Positions 46,368 to 58,022 of a stretch of DNA of 64,000 nucleotides are shown one piece after another (the stretch's first letter is position 1; the number at the start of each line of letters is the position of its first letter). Origin of the DNA: Diphasiastrum complanatum (Eukaryota; Streptophyta; Lycopodiopsida; Lycopodiales; Lycopodiaceae); assembly GCA_029204225.1 (NCBI GenBank), contig CM055100.1:62245472-62309471 (forward strand), in the 5' to 3' direction. Made by a program: the position numbers and the translations under genes. Under the pieces are notes generated by a model. The model saw only the letters and a program-made list of their open reading frames with translations. It ran no database searches and was not told the origin of the DNA.

Positions 46368-49300
46368 AGGTAACATCGTCCGCGATGGCAAAGCTAGGGT
46401 ACTGTGCACACAGACTGTGTGCGGTCTCCCAGGTAGCATCAGAAAGAGGCCTGCCATGCCAAGCGACCAAGTACTCACGGATCAGACGGTTGCGTAAACG
46501 CCTTTCCCGCCTATCCAATACCCTCGTTGGCCCATGGGTTACTTCTCCCTGCTCCTGGAATGCAAACAAACCATCAGACAACAAGTTATCACCGTTATGT
46601 AAAACCCGTTTCAATCTAGAAACATGAAATACAGGATGCACTTTACAAGTTTTAGGAAAATCTAACTTATAAGAAACATCACTGATTCTTTTAACAATTT
46701 TCCAGGGTCCACAATAACGCGGGGACAACTTGTAACATTTGCCCGTCTTAAGGGTCTTAGAGTCCTTGGGTACTTGGAGAAACACCATGTCTCCTACCAC
46801 AAACTCTCTAGGCGTGCGATGCCGATCAGCATATGACTTTGCTCGATCCATCGCTTGCCTAATATTAACCTTCGCTAACTCAAGCATTTCATTCATTTGA
46901 GTTAGAAAATTAGCCGCACTAGGCACTCTCTAAGGAATTCCTACCGTAACAGGGCTAGCTGGCCTAAATCCATAGTTAAGCTCGAAAGGACTCATCTTAG
47001 TACTCACATTTTTCTTGTCATTGTAAGGAAACTCCAACAGTGGCAAGTACTTCTCCCACTGAGTTTGCTTATCCCCAACAAATGCCCTAAGCATATCCTC
47101 TAAGGTCTGGTTGACTCTCTCAGTTTGGCCATCTGTTTCAGGATGCTCCGTACTGCTCATTCTCAATTGGACTTCAAGTTTGGCCATAACTGCAGTCCAA
47201 AAGTTTCCAGTGAATCGAGTATCCCTGTCAGACACTATGGATAATGGTAATCCATGAAGTCTGAACACATGCTCGATAAACAAATTAGCTACTCCAGCCG
47301 CATCAATCTTTTTACGCGTTGGAATAAAATGAGCCATTTTCGTGAGTCTGTCAACTACGACCAAGATAGAATCATGCTGCAACTGCGTGCGAGGCAAGTT
47401 GGTGACAAAATCCATGGAGATACTGTCCCATCTTTGTTTTGGCACAAGTAGTGGGTGTAAAACTCCACGAGGTTTAATCCTTTCAGCTTTAGTGACTTGG
47501 CACTTCAAATAGTGCGTCACGTAATGCTTTTTTAAGCTTAGGCCACCAGAAGTTACGTAAGATCAACTCATAGGTCTTATCCACACCAGGATGACCTGCA
47601 CTAGGGCTATCATGACATAAATGGACAATCTTCCTATGCAGCTCCTCACAAGCTGGAATGAGAAGTTTGCCATTTCTCCTGATCATACCATCTTCTATGG
47701 TATATTTGAGGTAAGTGTGAGTCAAGAGACTAGAACTCTCATCCTGAGATTCTACTTGCGCAAGATTTGCCTCTCTCACAATTCCTTGACAATGAGGATC
47801 CTCTTGCTGAGCCTGTCTAATCTCAACAATCAGGTCATTTTCTATGACCACAAAAGACATCTGATACAATATCTGAGATAATGCATCAGCCACACGATTT
47901 TTGGCACCTTTCTTGTACCGAATTCCCATGTGAAATTCCTGCATCAACTCAGCCCACGTGGCTTGCCGCCTTCTTAGGTCCGGCTGGTTGCAGAAATATC
48001 TCAAAGTGTTATGGTCGGTGTACACCTAGAATTCCGTACCATACAAATAATGCCTCCATGCCTTCAAAGCGTGGATAATGGCAAACAACTCTTTCTCATG
48101 AGTTGGATAATTCTTCTGTGCAGGGTTGAGCTTCTTGCTTTCAAAGGCTACAGGCCTACCTTCTTGCATCAGAACTGCCCCAACGGCGATGTCACTTGCA
48201 TCCATTTCTTGAGGGTCAACAATTTTTGAAGTGACAAAGTCAGCCACAACTTGTTTCAAAGCATCGAAACTTCGCTGCTGAACTTCTGTCCACTCTTTCC
48301 TTTTATTTTTCTGTAACATATCGGTCAATGGTGCAGCTACGTGTGAATAATTCTTCACACCTTTACGATAAAACACAGCCAACCCTAGAAAGCTTCTTAG
48401 TGCCGTCAAGTCTGTAGGAACAGGCCAGGGAAGAAGAACAACAACTTTCTGCGGATCCGGTTTTATTCCATCTGCTGACACTATAAAACCCAAATATGTT
48501 ATTTCTTTTTTAAGCAATTCACTTTTTTTTATCATTAGCGAACAATGTATTTTCCCTCAAAGTTGATAACACAGTTCTTAGGTGATTAACATGCATAGCA
48601 TCACCACAACTATAAACAAGTATGTCATCAACAAAATTAACCACAAACTTGCCCATAAACAGTCTAAGCACATCGTTCATTAACATCATAAATGTTGCAG
48701 GGGCATTAGTCAATCCAAAGGGCATAACTAAAAATTCAGTGTCCAAAACCAGTCCGGAAGGTAGTTTTATGCACATCCTCTTCTCGAACTCTCACCTGGT
48801 GGTAACCATTCTTTAGGTCAATTTTGCTAAACACTGTAGCACCATGGAGGGCATCCAAAAGATCATCTATACGTGGCATAGGATATCGATGCTTAACAGT
48901 AATCTTGTTCAAGCCTCGATAGTCCACACACATTCTCCAAGACCCATCCTTCTTTTTTACCAAAATGATCGGAGAGGCAAAGGGGGAGAAGCTAGGTCTT
49001 ACTTGCCCCTTGGCAAGATAGTCCTCAATCATGCTTTTGACCTCTTCCTCCTCTTTCAGACTCATTCTATAAGGTGGTCTATTAATAGGAGATGATCCAA
49101 GAATTAACTCGATTCTATGCTCCACATTTCTCTTAGGGGGTAAAATAGATGGAAGTTCATTCGTGAACACATCTAGAAACTCCTCCCTAATTTGGCGATT
49201 TAGGTTCTTAGTAAGATTAGTTTGTTCTTGACATACATCAGACTCATTAGCAGAAACAGACATATCATACAAGAAACAAACATACATGCACTTACACTGA

Positions 49301-49540
49301 ACCTTACGCAACTGCGTTGCCGTGATCAAAGGTCCTGGAGGCATATCAGGCTACCATCGTGCTGGAACTCATACACATGAGTATCCCAAACGGTGTAGGG
49401 TTTCTTAGCCACATGCCAACAAATTCCAAGCACCACATCAAAGCGAGCCAAACGAGTAATCTCAAAATCTAACTCCTCAGTATAGCTCTGAATGGTTCGA
49501 GGCGTACCCACAACCCTGGCATCCCACACTTCCGCACCCT
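46366..49540 (-). pseudogene. Chromovirus Pol: RT, RNase H, integrase, chromodomain
   Basis: RT spans 49,344-48,519 with [53 protein letters not shown] and the intact catalytic FVDDILVYS. RNase H spans about 48,535-48,000 (LRSFLGLAVFYRKG, LNPAQKNYPTHEKELFAIIH, VYTDHNTLRYF). Integrase follows: zinc region (HDSPSAGHPGVDKTYELI), core with Asp, Asp and Glu (ISMDFVTNLP, SDRDTRFTGNFW, HPETDGQTERVNQTLEDML), then the C-terminal domain and chromodomain (EYLVAWHGRPLSDATWE) ending at TAA 46,366. Lesions: frame changes near 48,760, 48,530 (an A/T run) and 47,510, and stops at about 48,024 and 46,928. The protease end is separated by the nested insertion. Confidence 0.93.
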
Positions 49541-49543
49541 TTC

Positions 49544-51684
49544 TATAAAGTCCTCAACACAGGATTCTAGTCTAAGCACACCATACAAAGCAACCACACA
49601 TGGGAACCGGTGGAGGTTAAACCAACCCAACCAAACCTAGATCGTACGGATCTAGCCCCCAAGCTATGGATCAATCAGAGTCATGGAAAGAGGAGTCACA
49701 CCTGCAGCATGTAGCTACTCATCACAAATCAAGCATACACTAGTGAGAGGCCAGCAGGTATACTTATACCCTCCAAGGCCCATGCACCACTAGTAGTGCA
49801 CTGTGACACCTCACTGGACACCTCTGCAGCCTATCTGGGCCACGTCATCCAGTTCCCTAATGACTCACTGATAGACCCATACCAACTCCACCACCATGTG
49901 TTTAGGCCTACAACCATTAACATGTACACATAAGGGCCCCAATTCCCTTATAGTCACAATTAACTTACGGGTTGTTGGTCTACCGGTCCCTAGCGTGGAC
50001 ACGCTACCCGAGACCAGTCATGGGCATGACATTCTTCCTGCCTTATTCAAGTTCTGTCCTCAAAACTTAAAACTGGGAAAGTTCCTCCTTAAGCTTCCTT
50101 CCTGTTCCCACCAACTCCACCACCATGTACAGATCAATTTTGGTGTAAGCCACAAGGCGCCTAGGAGGAAGGAAACAGGCGGTTTCAGCCAGTTTGATAG
50201 CATGTGTTCTGAGTTTTATGATCAGTTCTTCAACTTTTACTTGCAGGAAACAAAAAGCTTAAAGCATCTGCTGTTTTCTTGCAGATTAACACTGCTCTAT
50301 CTGCGATTTGCAGTTAGCTTTACATGTATTAATAGTTTCCAGCATAAGCAATGGTTTGAAAACAAGATTTGCAGGGTTTTGCTTTCACTGTGCATGAAGA
50401 ATAGAGGTTATGCTGCCAAAATTTCTACAGAAACTGATTTTTGCACGTTACAATGACTATTTTATCAGATAGCACTTGTACATGAACCAAACCATTCCCA
50501 AGTAATGGCTTTACAGGCTCCTAACCCTGCAAACAAACCGTTAGTTTGCTGGAAAATGAAGCATAAGCCTGTGATTTCACAGTAAGCAGCCATGCAAACC
50601 TGTCAAACATCACCAACACTCAACAGCCAACAAATTAGAGTACTTTTGTTTCTATTACAGCCTATTCCCACCGATTTAAAACCAAACCGGCTTCCAAACA
50701 GGCAATAGACAGCATTCGAAATACATAAGGGCCCCGATTCCCTTATAGTCACAATTAACTTACGGGTTGTTGGTCTACCGGTCCCTAGCGTGGACACGCT
50801 ACCCGAGACCAGTCATGGGCATGACATTCTTCCCCCCTTATTCAAGTTCTGTCCTCAGAATGCAAGAAAACAGCAGATGCTTTAAGCTTTTTGTTTCCTG
50901 CAAGTAAAAGTTGAAGAACTGATCATAAAACTCAGAATACATGCTATCAAACTGGCGGAAACCGCCTGTTTCCTTCCTCCTGGGCGCCTTGTGGCTTACA
51001 CCAAAATTGATCTGTACATGGTGGTGGAGTTGGTGGGAACAAGAAGGAAGCTTAAGGAGGAACTTTCCCAGTTTTAAGTTCCGAGGACAGAACTTGAATA
51101 AGGGGGGAAGAATGTCATGCCCATGATTGGTGTCGGGTAGCGTGTCTACGCTAGGGACCGGTAGACCAACAACCCGTAAGTTAATTGTAATATAAAGTCC
51201 TCAACACAGGATTCTAGTCTAATCATACCATACAAAGCAACCACACATGGGAACCAGTGGAGGTTAAACCAACCCAACCAAACCTAGATCGTACGGATCT
51301 AGCCCCCAAGCTATGGATCAATCGGAGTCATGGAAAGAGGAGTCACACCAGCAGCATGTAGCTACTCATCACAAATCAAGCATACACTAGTGAGAGCCCA
51401 ACAGGTATACTTATACCCTCCAAGGCCCATGCACCACTAGTAGTGCATTGTGACACCTCACTGGACACCTCTGCAGCCTATCTGGGCCACGTCATCCAGT
51501 TCCCTAATGACTCACTGATAGACCCATACCAACTTTACCACCATGTGTTTAGGCCTACAACCATTAATTATGACCATGTACACATAAGGGCCCCAATTCC
51601 CTTATAGTCACAATTAACCTACGGGTTGTTGGTCTACCGGTCCCTAGCGTGGACGCGCTACCCGAGACCAGTCATGGGCATGAC
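49544..51684 (-). mobile_element. Nested 2.1-kb LTR-bounded element with inverted-repeat interior
   Basis: Similar blocks of 488-494 bp at 49,544-50,031 and 51,191-51,684 (TATAAAGTCCTC to GTCATGGGCATGAC) act as LTRs. On the minus strand they start (T)GTCATGCCCATGAC after a GGGGGGAAGAA-type polypurine tract. Flanks CCTTTC (49,538-49,543) and CCTTTC (51,685-51,690) form a target duplication that splits the chromovirus pol. Inside, 50,040-50,284 recurs inverted at about 50,862-51,105, and two truncated LTR ends (50,726-50,841 and 51,115-51,190) face each other around it. No protein domain is visible; the longest frame (49,896-50,456) is unrecognised. It resembles a non-autonomous TRIM-type element that has suffered or undergone internal inversion. 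Confidence 0.8.
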
Positions 51685-53041
51685 CCTTTCCATCAGCCAT
51701 TTCGACTGTGTACTGGTATAGGGATGGTTGTGTGCTCACTCTCAACCGTTTAATCAAAGCGGAGTTAATGACGTTATGTGAGGACCCAGTGTCAAATAGA
51801 ATCAAAACATCTCTACCACACAGCTGTCCACGCATAACAATCAAAGACGTGCAAGGAAATTGATACCTGTGTTGTGCCGCTCTTGACAACTGTGGCAAAG
51901 GAACCGAGTCCACCTTCCGAATCACCGACACGTTCATTAACCGTGGAACATCAGGAGGTTCTTCTTGTCTCAATTCCTCAATTTTCATAGGATCTGCCTC
52001 CTCAACTTGCAAACTGTAGGTGGTCTGTGAGGGATTGCGAGAACACCCTTTCCACCTATGCCGCCCTAGACAGCCAAAGCAAAGGTTCTCTTTCTTTGCC
52101 CGCTCCAAGTCCTGCGGCGATAGCGTAGAAAAGCGCTGGCCCCCTTGGGCATTGGACGTCCCATACCGCCCTTTGACTTTTGAGGCGCCCGCACCTTTAC
52201 TCTTTTTCGCACTTTGAATTTGCTCTTGTGAGGATTGACCTTTCCATTTTTTAAACTTTCTTTTCCCCCAAGGCTGAAACCCTCCTGAAGTAGGTGTCTC
52301 AGACTCCTTGGCCTTTTTTCCATCCTCATAGTATAGGGCCATCTGTACCGCCCTATGGAGGCTTGGAGCCTGCTCCTTTCTCACGAAAGGCCTAAGGCTC
52401 TCACGCAAGCCCTCCACAAACTGGAATACTTGCAAAAACATTGGCACTTCTTCTGGTATCCGCATCAGTGCTTCTCTGCACTTGTCCGCATATTCCTGTA
52501 CGGACGCATTGCCTTGTTTGAGGCTTGACCATGCTTGCATCGCCTGGTTTTTCTCATCTAATGGCACCCAATTCTCAGCGAACATCCGCTTGAACCGATC
52601 CCAAGTTGCAGGCACCAAATTATCCTTCTCAATTTTATGCCACCAGCGTTGTGCCGTCTCTTGCAAGCAATATGTGGCTTCTGCAATCTTCTGTTCATCA
52701 TCATCAATACCACACATCTGAAAAGCCTTTTCCCACTTTTGAATCCAATTCTCAACTGCATCGATGTTGCGTACTGCAACTGCTCCTGTGTATTTTGGCG
52801 GTTTCAAATCTTTAATTGTGGGCAATTTCCGCATCTTTGATGGTTGTTCGGCTTCTTTCTCAACTTTCACAGGCTCAACGGCTACCATAGCCGTTCCACT
52901 AACCCTTTCAGGTTCCTGTGGAGATTTAGCCGACTTTAGTTGGTCGAGAATTTGTTGTAAAATCACCTCCATGGCATCCACCTTGGCTGCCACTTCTTCG
53001 ATTCTCAAGATTTCTGTGCTTGCACTTCCTAATGGATCCAT
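51685..53041 (-). pseudogene. Chromovirus Gag-protease
   Basis: The ATG at 53,041 starts MDPLGSASTEILRIEEVAAK and a heptad-like helix. A capsid/Gag core follows (NIDAVENWIQKWEKAFQMCG, then CLQETAQRWWHKIEKDN and FVEGLRESLRPFVRKEQAPS), then a Lys-rich stretch. A knuckle CFGCLGRHRWKGC (CX2CX3HX4C) is at about residues 325-337, and the retropepsin start LILFDTGSSHNVIN (catalytic D-T-G) near residue 420. The frame then runs into the nested insertion at 51,684 and ends 13 codons later on foreign sequence. Up to that point no stop or frame change is seen over about 450 codons, so Gag itself is intact while protease is cut in half. Confidence 0.93.
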
Positions 53042-53696
53042 ATTTGCAATGTTGAGGGCTGTCCACTTGTTTAGAAGTCGAAATTACTGGCAAAAATGAG
53101 TTTACAACTCTCAAACCCTTTTTTCCTTGTATTTTGGCCCAAAAATCAGACCAACTTTGGATTGCTATAACTTTTCTGTGACTTGGACTTTTCCTGAGCG
53201 GTCAATTTGTAGTAGGTCGCCCTCCTTCTGGCTTTCCAATGAACCCTTAACAGTCCGGTTTAGGCTAGGATTGCCCTATCATCAAGCAATTTCTTCTCAG
53301 CTGGTTTTGCACCTATGTATGAGAACCAAATTTTGAAAAAACACCATAGGACTCCGTTTTCTTTGCTGTAAATTGCATACAACAGTCCTTGAGGTCTGCC
53401 TAGAAGACTCCCAAAATTTGAGGATGATCCAAGAACCGAGCGGAAAGTTATGAAGAAAAAATTCCTCAGCCTGCCAATGCCCACCAGCCACAAGAAAATT
53501 CTCGAAATCGCTTGGATTTCGCTGCTGGGGTTGGTTCCTATCACTAATCTACTGTGCCTGGCAATAGGAACAATTTGCAACAGATCCCATAGCCATATGA
53601 GCTCTCAATCAAAAGTTATGAGCAAAAAACTCCCCTTTCTCTCTCAAGAACGTTTTTGTATTTTGCTGTCCCAAGCTTCCAAAACTTGCAAAGCTT

Positions 53697-53711
53697 GGCT
53701 CTGATACTAAA
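53697..53711 (-). promoter_or_regulatory. Primer-binding site of the chromovirus
   Basis: Minus strand TTTAGTATCAGAGCC immediately after the LTR end, close to the initiator tRNA-Met complement TGGTATCAGAGCC. Confidence 0.75.
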
Positions 53712-54364
53712 TGTCAGACTCCCTCTCTGATCTTCTCTTCAAACCTTGCTAATTTCCTGCACATACAAGCATCAAATTACCTCTAACACAAGATGGAGCC
53801 GGCTGCCTTGTCTCCTCCCAGCCTTTGCTGCATAGATGATGATGAGGAATGCCTCTCTCTAGGCTCACTTATCCAAAATCCTCAAGCACCCCTTAACCCT
53901 GACCCTTCCTAAATCTCGACACATGGCCAACTCCATGCACAGTCGACACTTGCCACTTGGCAATACCCTGACACATAGGCAAGTGAGTAGGCTGACATGT
54001 GTCACTCATCCATTGGACCAAATGTCCCAGTGGGCATGTGACACGTGTCATGTTTGACCGGTCAACCCTGACATGTGTCACTCATTCACTAAACCAAGTG
54101 TCCCAATGAGCATATGACCGTGTCACGTTGACTAGTCAACTCTCTTACTTTCTAGGAGGTCAGTCCAGCCACTCCGAATTAATGACCCGGTACCCTATAC
54201 CCAAGCAACATGCGACTCTGAGGCTTAGAAACATCATTAACAACTTTATTTACATTTCTGTTACAAAGGTCACCACTGGTGACTTAGCCATTTCTATATT
54301 TACAAGAAGTACATCTATAAGTAAAAACAGTAAACTACCGGGACAGGGAGTAAAAGCTGTAACA
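53712..54364 (-). repeat. 5' LTR of the full-length chromovirus
   Basis: Twin of 45,701-46,353. Differences include a short deletion at ACCACTGGTGAC (versus ACCACAGGCCGGTGAC) and an insertion at CAACTCTCTTACTTTC. Confidence 0.95.
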
Positions 54365-54392
54365 GAGCATCACCTATTTAGGTGGGGGATAC

Positions 54393-54925
54393 TGTTGGGC
54401 TCAGTGGATCCTGCCACTAAAAGTACTGTTCGGCAAGGGCACTGATATCCTGCGTGTATAAGCCCAACTCAATGAGCACATGGCTAGTTATTTCAAGTTG
54501 GTTCCTAGAGACTTGGGCCCCAAGTGTAAACAAATAATGTAGAGGCCCACAGTCACAAGCTCAAGCTACAACAAGGAATCTAATTTTGGTCAAAGTGGGA
54601 CTCACATGATTCATGTGAGTTACTTTGTGCTAATGTTAGAACCATTAGATTGGGTTTGTGTTAAGTTGAAGGGCTTGGATTCGAATCCTTGCCATTTTTG
54701 TGTAGCCAATCAGAGTGAAGGAGGCTCACTTCTCAAATCTATAAAAGGGAGCCATTTCCTTTGTGTTATATCTTCTCATCTATCATAATAAAACTCTTCT
54801 GGTTTCACTTTTGGTTTTTCTTGGAGACGTTTATATACGCTCCCATGGTTTTCACATACCTGACATGTACTCCTTTTGGTCTTATATGCCTTTTGGCATG
54901 GAAAAGACATTAATAAAGCTTTCTT

Positions 54926-54978
<53 letters not shown>

Positions 54979-54990
54979 CATGCTATGTAG
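54393..54990 (+). repeat. LTR of the outer (host) LTR element
   Basis: GGTGGGGGATAC (54,381-54,392) is a polypurine tract followed by TGTTGGGCTCAGTGG at 54,393. TATAAAAGG lies at 54,740-54,748. The R/U5-like part (about 54,785-54,940) recurs inverted at 57,516-57,650. A CT tract and TTCCACA close it near 54,980. Its start recurs at 40,575. Confidence 0.65.
54931..54974. repeat. (CT)22 microsatellite
   Basis: Pure CT tract at the end of the LTR, after CTTTCTTT. Confidence 0.97.
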
Positions 54991-55502
54991 GTTGAGGCGA
55001 GTATGTGCTCCCAGCGACGATCTCATACTACAAACGACCCTACAGAGACCTTTTGGAGAGTATTTCACATAGATTGCGGGGAGTGATGGGTCAGTTTTGG
55101 GTTTCTTCGCATCAGCTAGCCATTGAGAGTGCCTATTGCCTCTAGCTCTGTTTTATGAGTTTTTGGCTTGTAACTGTCATGGTTGCACTTGGTTCTTGCA
55201 GCATTCTCACAAACTATTCTTCACTCGGGTTCCCCTAGGCAAGTCTACTCTGTTTACTTTTTTCATTTGCAGGATCACCCCAAGAGAACTTATGATAAAG
55301 GAAAACATTCTGAAAAAGGGGATCTGAGTTCTCATTGTTATTTTCAAAGCTTGCCTAGATTTGATACCAAACTGAAAACTAGTCACTTAGATTTCTCTTG
55401 AAATTTTTTGTACTAGTTAGTGGTCCACAATTCTGAAGTTTTCCATATCCTGCTGTGGTTGACTTTGCCATCTGTGAGCCTATGAAATTTTTTTGATCTT
55501 AG

Positions 55503-56199
55503 GCGCTGTTAGGCCAGCTGATCGTGTGATGGAGTGGAAAACTGATTACTGTAACAAACTGTGTGCAGGCACTTATGAGCAACTGTGTCAAAGTCTACTG
55601 GATGTTCAGCATGCAGCTGATACAGTTTTTGACACTATCACGAAGCGGGTAACTTTTCCCTCTTCTTATTGTAGAAAGAAAGGCTTGGATACATAGATGC
55701 AGACTTTATTTTAATATTTTCATTGTTGCACCTCCGGTTTGTGTCAATTCAGTCAAGCTGAAGTGATTCATTTTGCAGTTTACTATTCACTCAAATACCC
55801 TGCACTCTCCTCCTGTTAGACTGTCATCACGACACTGTATGCCTTAGTAGTTTTCTTGTCATTCTGTGTCTTGGCTGTTGCTTTATCTGAAAGCCTTAAT
55901 CCAGTTGCAGACTTTACATCGATCAATCCTCTGCCTGTGAGTAGGTTTTTGCAGCTACTGGATACTCTACATAGAAATTTTCCTATTTATCTGCAGTGCA
56001 TGAATTACGAACGTATAAAGACACATACTATGTGGATTGAGTGAGATTTGGAAATTTATTGTAAGCAGTTGGCCTGTCAATGTTGGTGACACGCTTGGTG
56101 ACATGTTCTCAATCCAGTATAAGCTTTGCTATGTGATTTCAGGTTTCCACAGAGCATGGTCGATTGAACAATTTGACAAGTAGAATACGCCTTGCAAAG
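55503..56199 (+). CDS. Two splice-compatible exons, WASH1 N-terminal-domain-like (partial)
   Basis: Exon A 55,503-55,648 (acceptor ATCTTAG, donor CGG|GTAACT) encodes VMEWKTDYCNKLCAGTYEQL and then LLDVQHAADTVFDTITKR. Exon B 56,143-56,199 (acceptor ATTTCAG, donor AAAG|GTGTCA) continues in frame as VSTEHGRLNNLTSRIRLAK. The joined helix has the spacing of the N-terminal domain of WASH1-type actin nucleation factors (a V-F/I-x-x-I-x-x-R/Q-V core, then L-x-x-L/I...V/I-x-L-A). Similarity is weak and judged by eye. A further possible exon at 55,272-55,320 (after TTTGCAG) and pieces near 56,400-56,460 are not identified. It may be part of a larger gene or a captured gene fragment next to LTR debris. 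Confidence 0.35.
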
Positions 56200-56249
56200 G
56201 TGTCAATCAAACCTGTCATCTTCTCCTTCTTGGGTTCGTGGTTCATTGC

Positions 56250-56718
56250 AAGATGTTATCACCAGAGTTTCAATAGGCTAAGTATAACAGGTGATTTTTA
56301 GCAGTGGTGAAAATCTTTATTGCCAATAGTGGTTACTTTGTCCTTGGACTTTGCAAACAATTCAATCTGCCCTTGAGAGACTTGACAAATGGATGACTAG
56401 TTGTTCCTCTCTTAAGTCTTTTTGTCGTATTTTAGAGGATGTGGCTCTCTTTCTACAGCAGGTATTGAGCCTGCCAACAACTGCCCATAATTGCACTCTG
56501 TATCAAAGAAAATGGTTTTGAGTATGTAAGGAGCACTTTTTTGAGACTTTTAGTGGCTTTGGGTCATTTGCATGCCTTTTGGAAGAAAAGTGATTTGAGA
56601 CTTATAAAAAACACTTGTTTCTCATTGGATTTAAGACAACTTATGTTATGGAACATCGTCTGGAACGTTATTCTTATGAAATTTTTTAGGGTTTAAGCCA
56701 CTCAAAAGCAAAGTAAAT
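56250..56718. other. No recognised feature
   Basis: T-rich, intron-like sequence up to the left end of hAT-3. Confidence 0.35.
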
Positions 56719-56857
56719 CAAGGTTGCATCGAACCATGGTTCGAACCGCCTCTCGCGGTTCGAACCATCGAATCGTTCGGACCTGGTTCGAACGGTTTGA
56801 ACCGCAAAGCCCTAAACCCGATTTCCGATTTCCGAACGGGTCTGTTCGTCTGTTCGC

Positions 56858-56862
<5 letters not shown>

Positions 56863-56933
<71 letters not shown>

Positions 56934-57440
56934 GTGTTTGTGTATTTGCCATTGAGATTGTGTGTACGTGGTGTGTGTGTGAGAGAGAAAGAAAATGGTG
57001 TGTGACATTGTGTGTGTGTGTGTGTGTGTGTCTTTTGATGTGTGTGAGTGAATTAGTGATTGTGTGTGAGAGAGCGTGTGTGTGTGTGTGTGATATTATG
57101 ATATTGTGTGTGTGTGTGTGAGAGTCTTGAGATTTTGTGTGTGACGTGTGTGTGAGTGATTGTGTGCACTGTGTGTGTGTGAGTCTTGACTCTTGAGAGT
57201 GTGTGTGTGCACGGAGATTGTGTGTGTGTGTGTGTGTGTGCACTGTGTGATATTTTGTGTGTGTGACACTGTGTGTGTTGAATCTTGATGGGGTTCAATG
57301 TGGGGCCTGGGCATTGTGAGAGGGGTGTGGGACCTGGGTAGCTACTTAGTTAGAAGTTAGAACTTAGGAGTTAGTCCGAGTTAGTAGTTACTAGAGTCTA
57401 GTTAGAAATTAGGAGTTAGAAGCTAGCGGTTAGGGTTAGA
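56863..57440. repeat. hAT-3 leader duplication, copy 1 (with GA and TG microsatellites)
   Basis: (GA)n at 56,863-56,931, then a TG-rich stretch, ATTTGCCATT(G/C)AGATTGTG, GAATCTTGATGGGGTTCAATG (57,280-57,300) and TTAGTCCGAGTTAGTAG words. The whole series repeats at 57,972-58,650. Confidence 0.85.
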
Positions 57441-57515
57441 AACTAGATTAGAATTTAGAATATAGGGTACCTGGTATACTACATAGATATTAGAGACCTC
57501 AAACTCGTCACGAGA

Positions 57516-57650
57516 AAGAAAGAAAGAAAGCTTTATTAATGTCTTTTCCATGCCAAAAGGCATATAAGACTAATGAAGTACATGTCAAGTGTGTGGTAAC
57601 CATGGGAGCGTATAAAAACGTCTCCAAACTGTAATAAAGAGAAACATCTA
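57516..57650 (-). repeat. Inverted LTR fragment (partner of 54,785-54,940)
   Basis: On the minus strand it shares TTGGAGACGTTT, ATACGCTCCCATGGTT, TTATATGCCTTTTGGCATGG and ACATTAATAAAGCTTTCTTT with the outer LTR. It sits between the two leader copies of hAT-3. Confidence 0.8.
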
Positions 57651-57659
57651 GTGCAAACT

Positions 57660-57969
57660 AAAATAGACATATATGCGAGAGTGTGCGCATGATAATCATA
57701 TGTATCTACGGTAAGATGTCAAGGCTGTGCTGCGGTGTGCTGATGCTGTAAAAAGATGTAATGCGAGCCACAAAATGGGAAAGCGCTGGAGCCTGCCGGC
57801 GTCGTCTGTGAACATGAGCATGTGCATGTGTAATAGTAGTAGTGGTATGCCTCTGTGTAGGATGTCTGGTAATCCTGGTAGTAACATGATGGTGGGAGGT
57901 ACACTGTCTCTGATCTCTATGACCATGAGAGCGGCTATCATCCTCGTTGTCGTCATAATCATAATCCTC

Positions 57970-57971
<2 letters not shown>
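57660..57971 (-). other. Unidentified minus-strand fragment with acidic end
   Basis: One minus frame begins YEDYDYDDNEDDSRSHGH near the GA tract and continues Thr/His-rich; another is Tyr-rich. Neither is a recognised domain, though the acidic part resembles hAT tail sequences. Frames are short. Confidence 0.25.

Positions 57972-58022
<51 letters not shown>

Larger units (their letters stand above)
45701..54364 (-). mobile_element. Full-length Ty3/gypsy chromovirus (8,664 bp including a nested insertion)
   Basis: Two 653-bp LTRs (45,701-46,353 and 53,712-54,364) are about 97% alike by eye and bounded by a perfect 5-bp target duplication GAGCA (45,696-45,700 and 54,365-54,369). The minus strand carries a primer-binding site, Gag-protease, RT, RNase H, integrase with chromodomain, and a polypurine tract in canonical order. 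Pol is broken by frame changes and stops and by the insertion at 49,544-51,684. Removing it rejoins GTGGGAGCATCACC, placing its target a few bases before the polypurine tract of an older LTR element. Confidence 0.95.

Noticed and set aside
45882-54081. Identical 62-codon minus frames at 45,882-46,070 and 53,893-54,081
   Set aside because: They lie in the two LTR copies; duplication reflects the LTRs, not a gene family.
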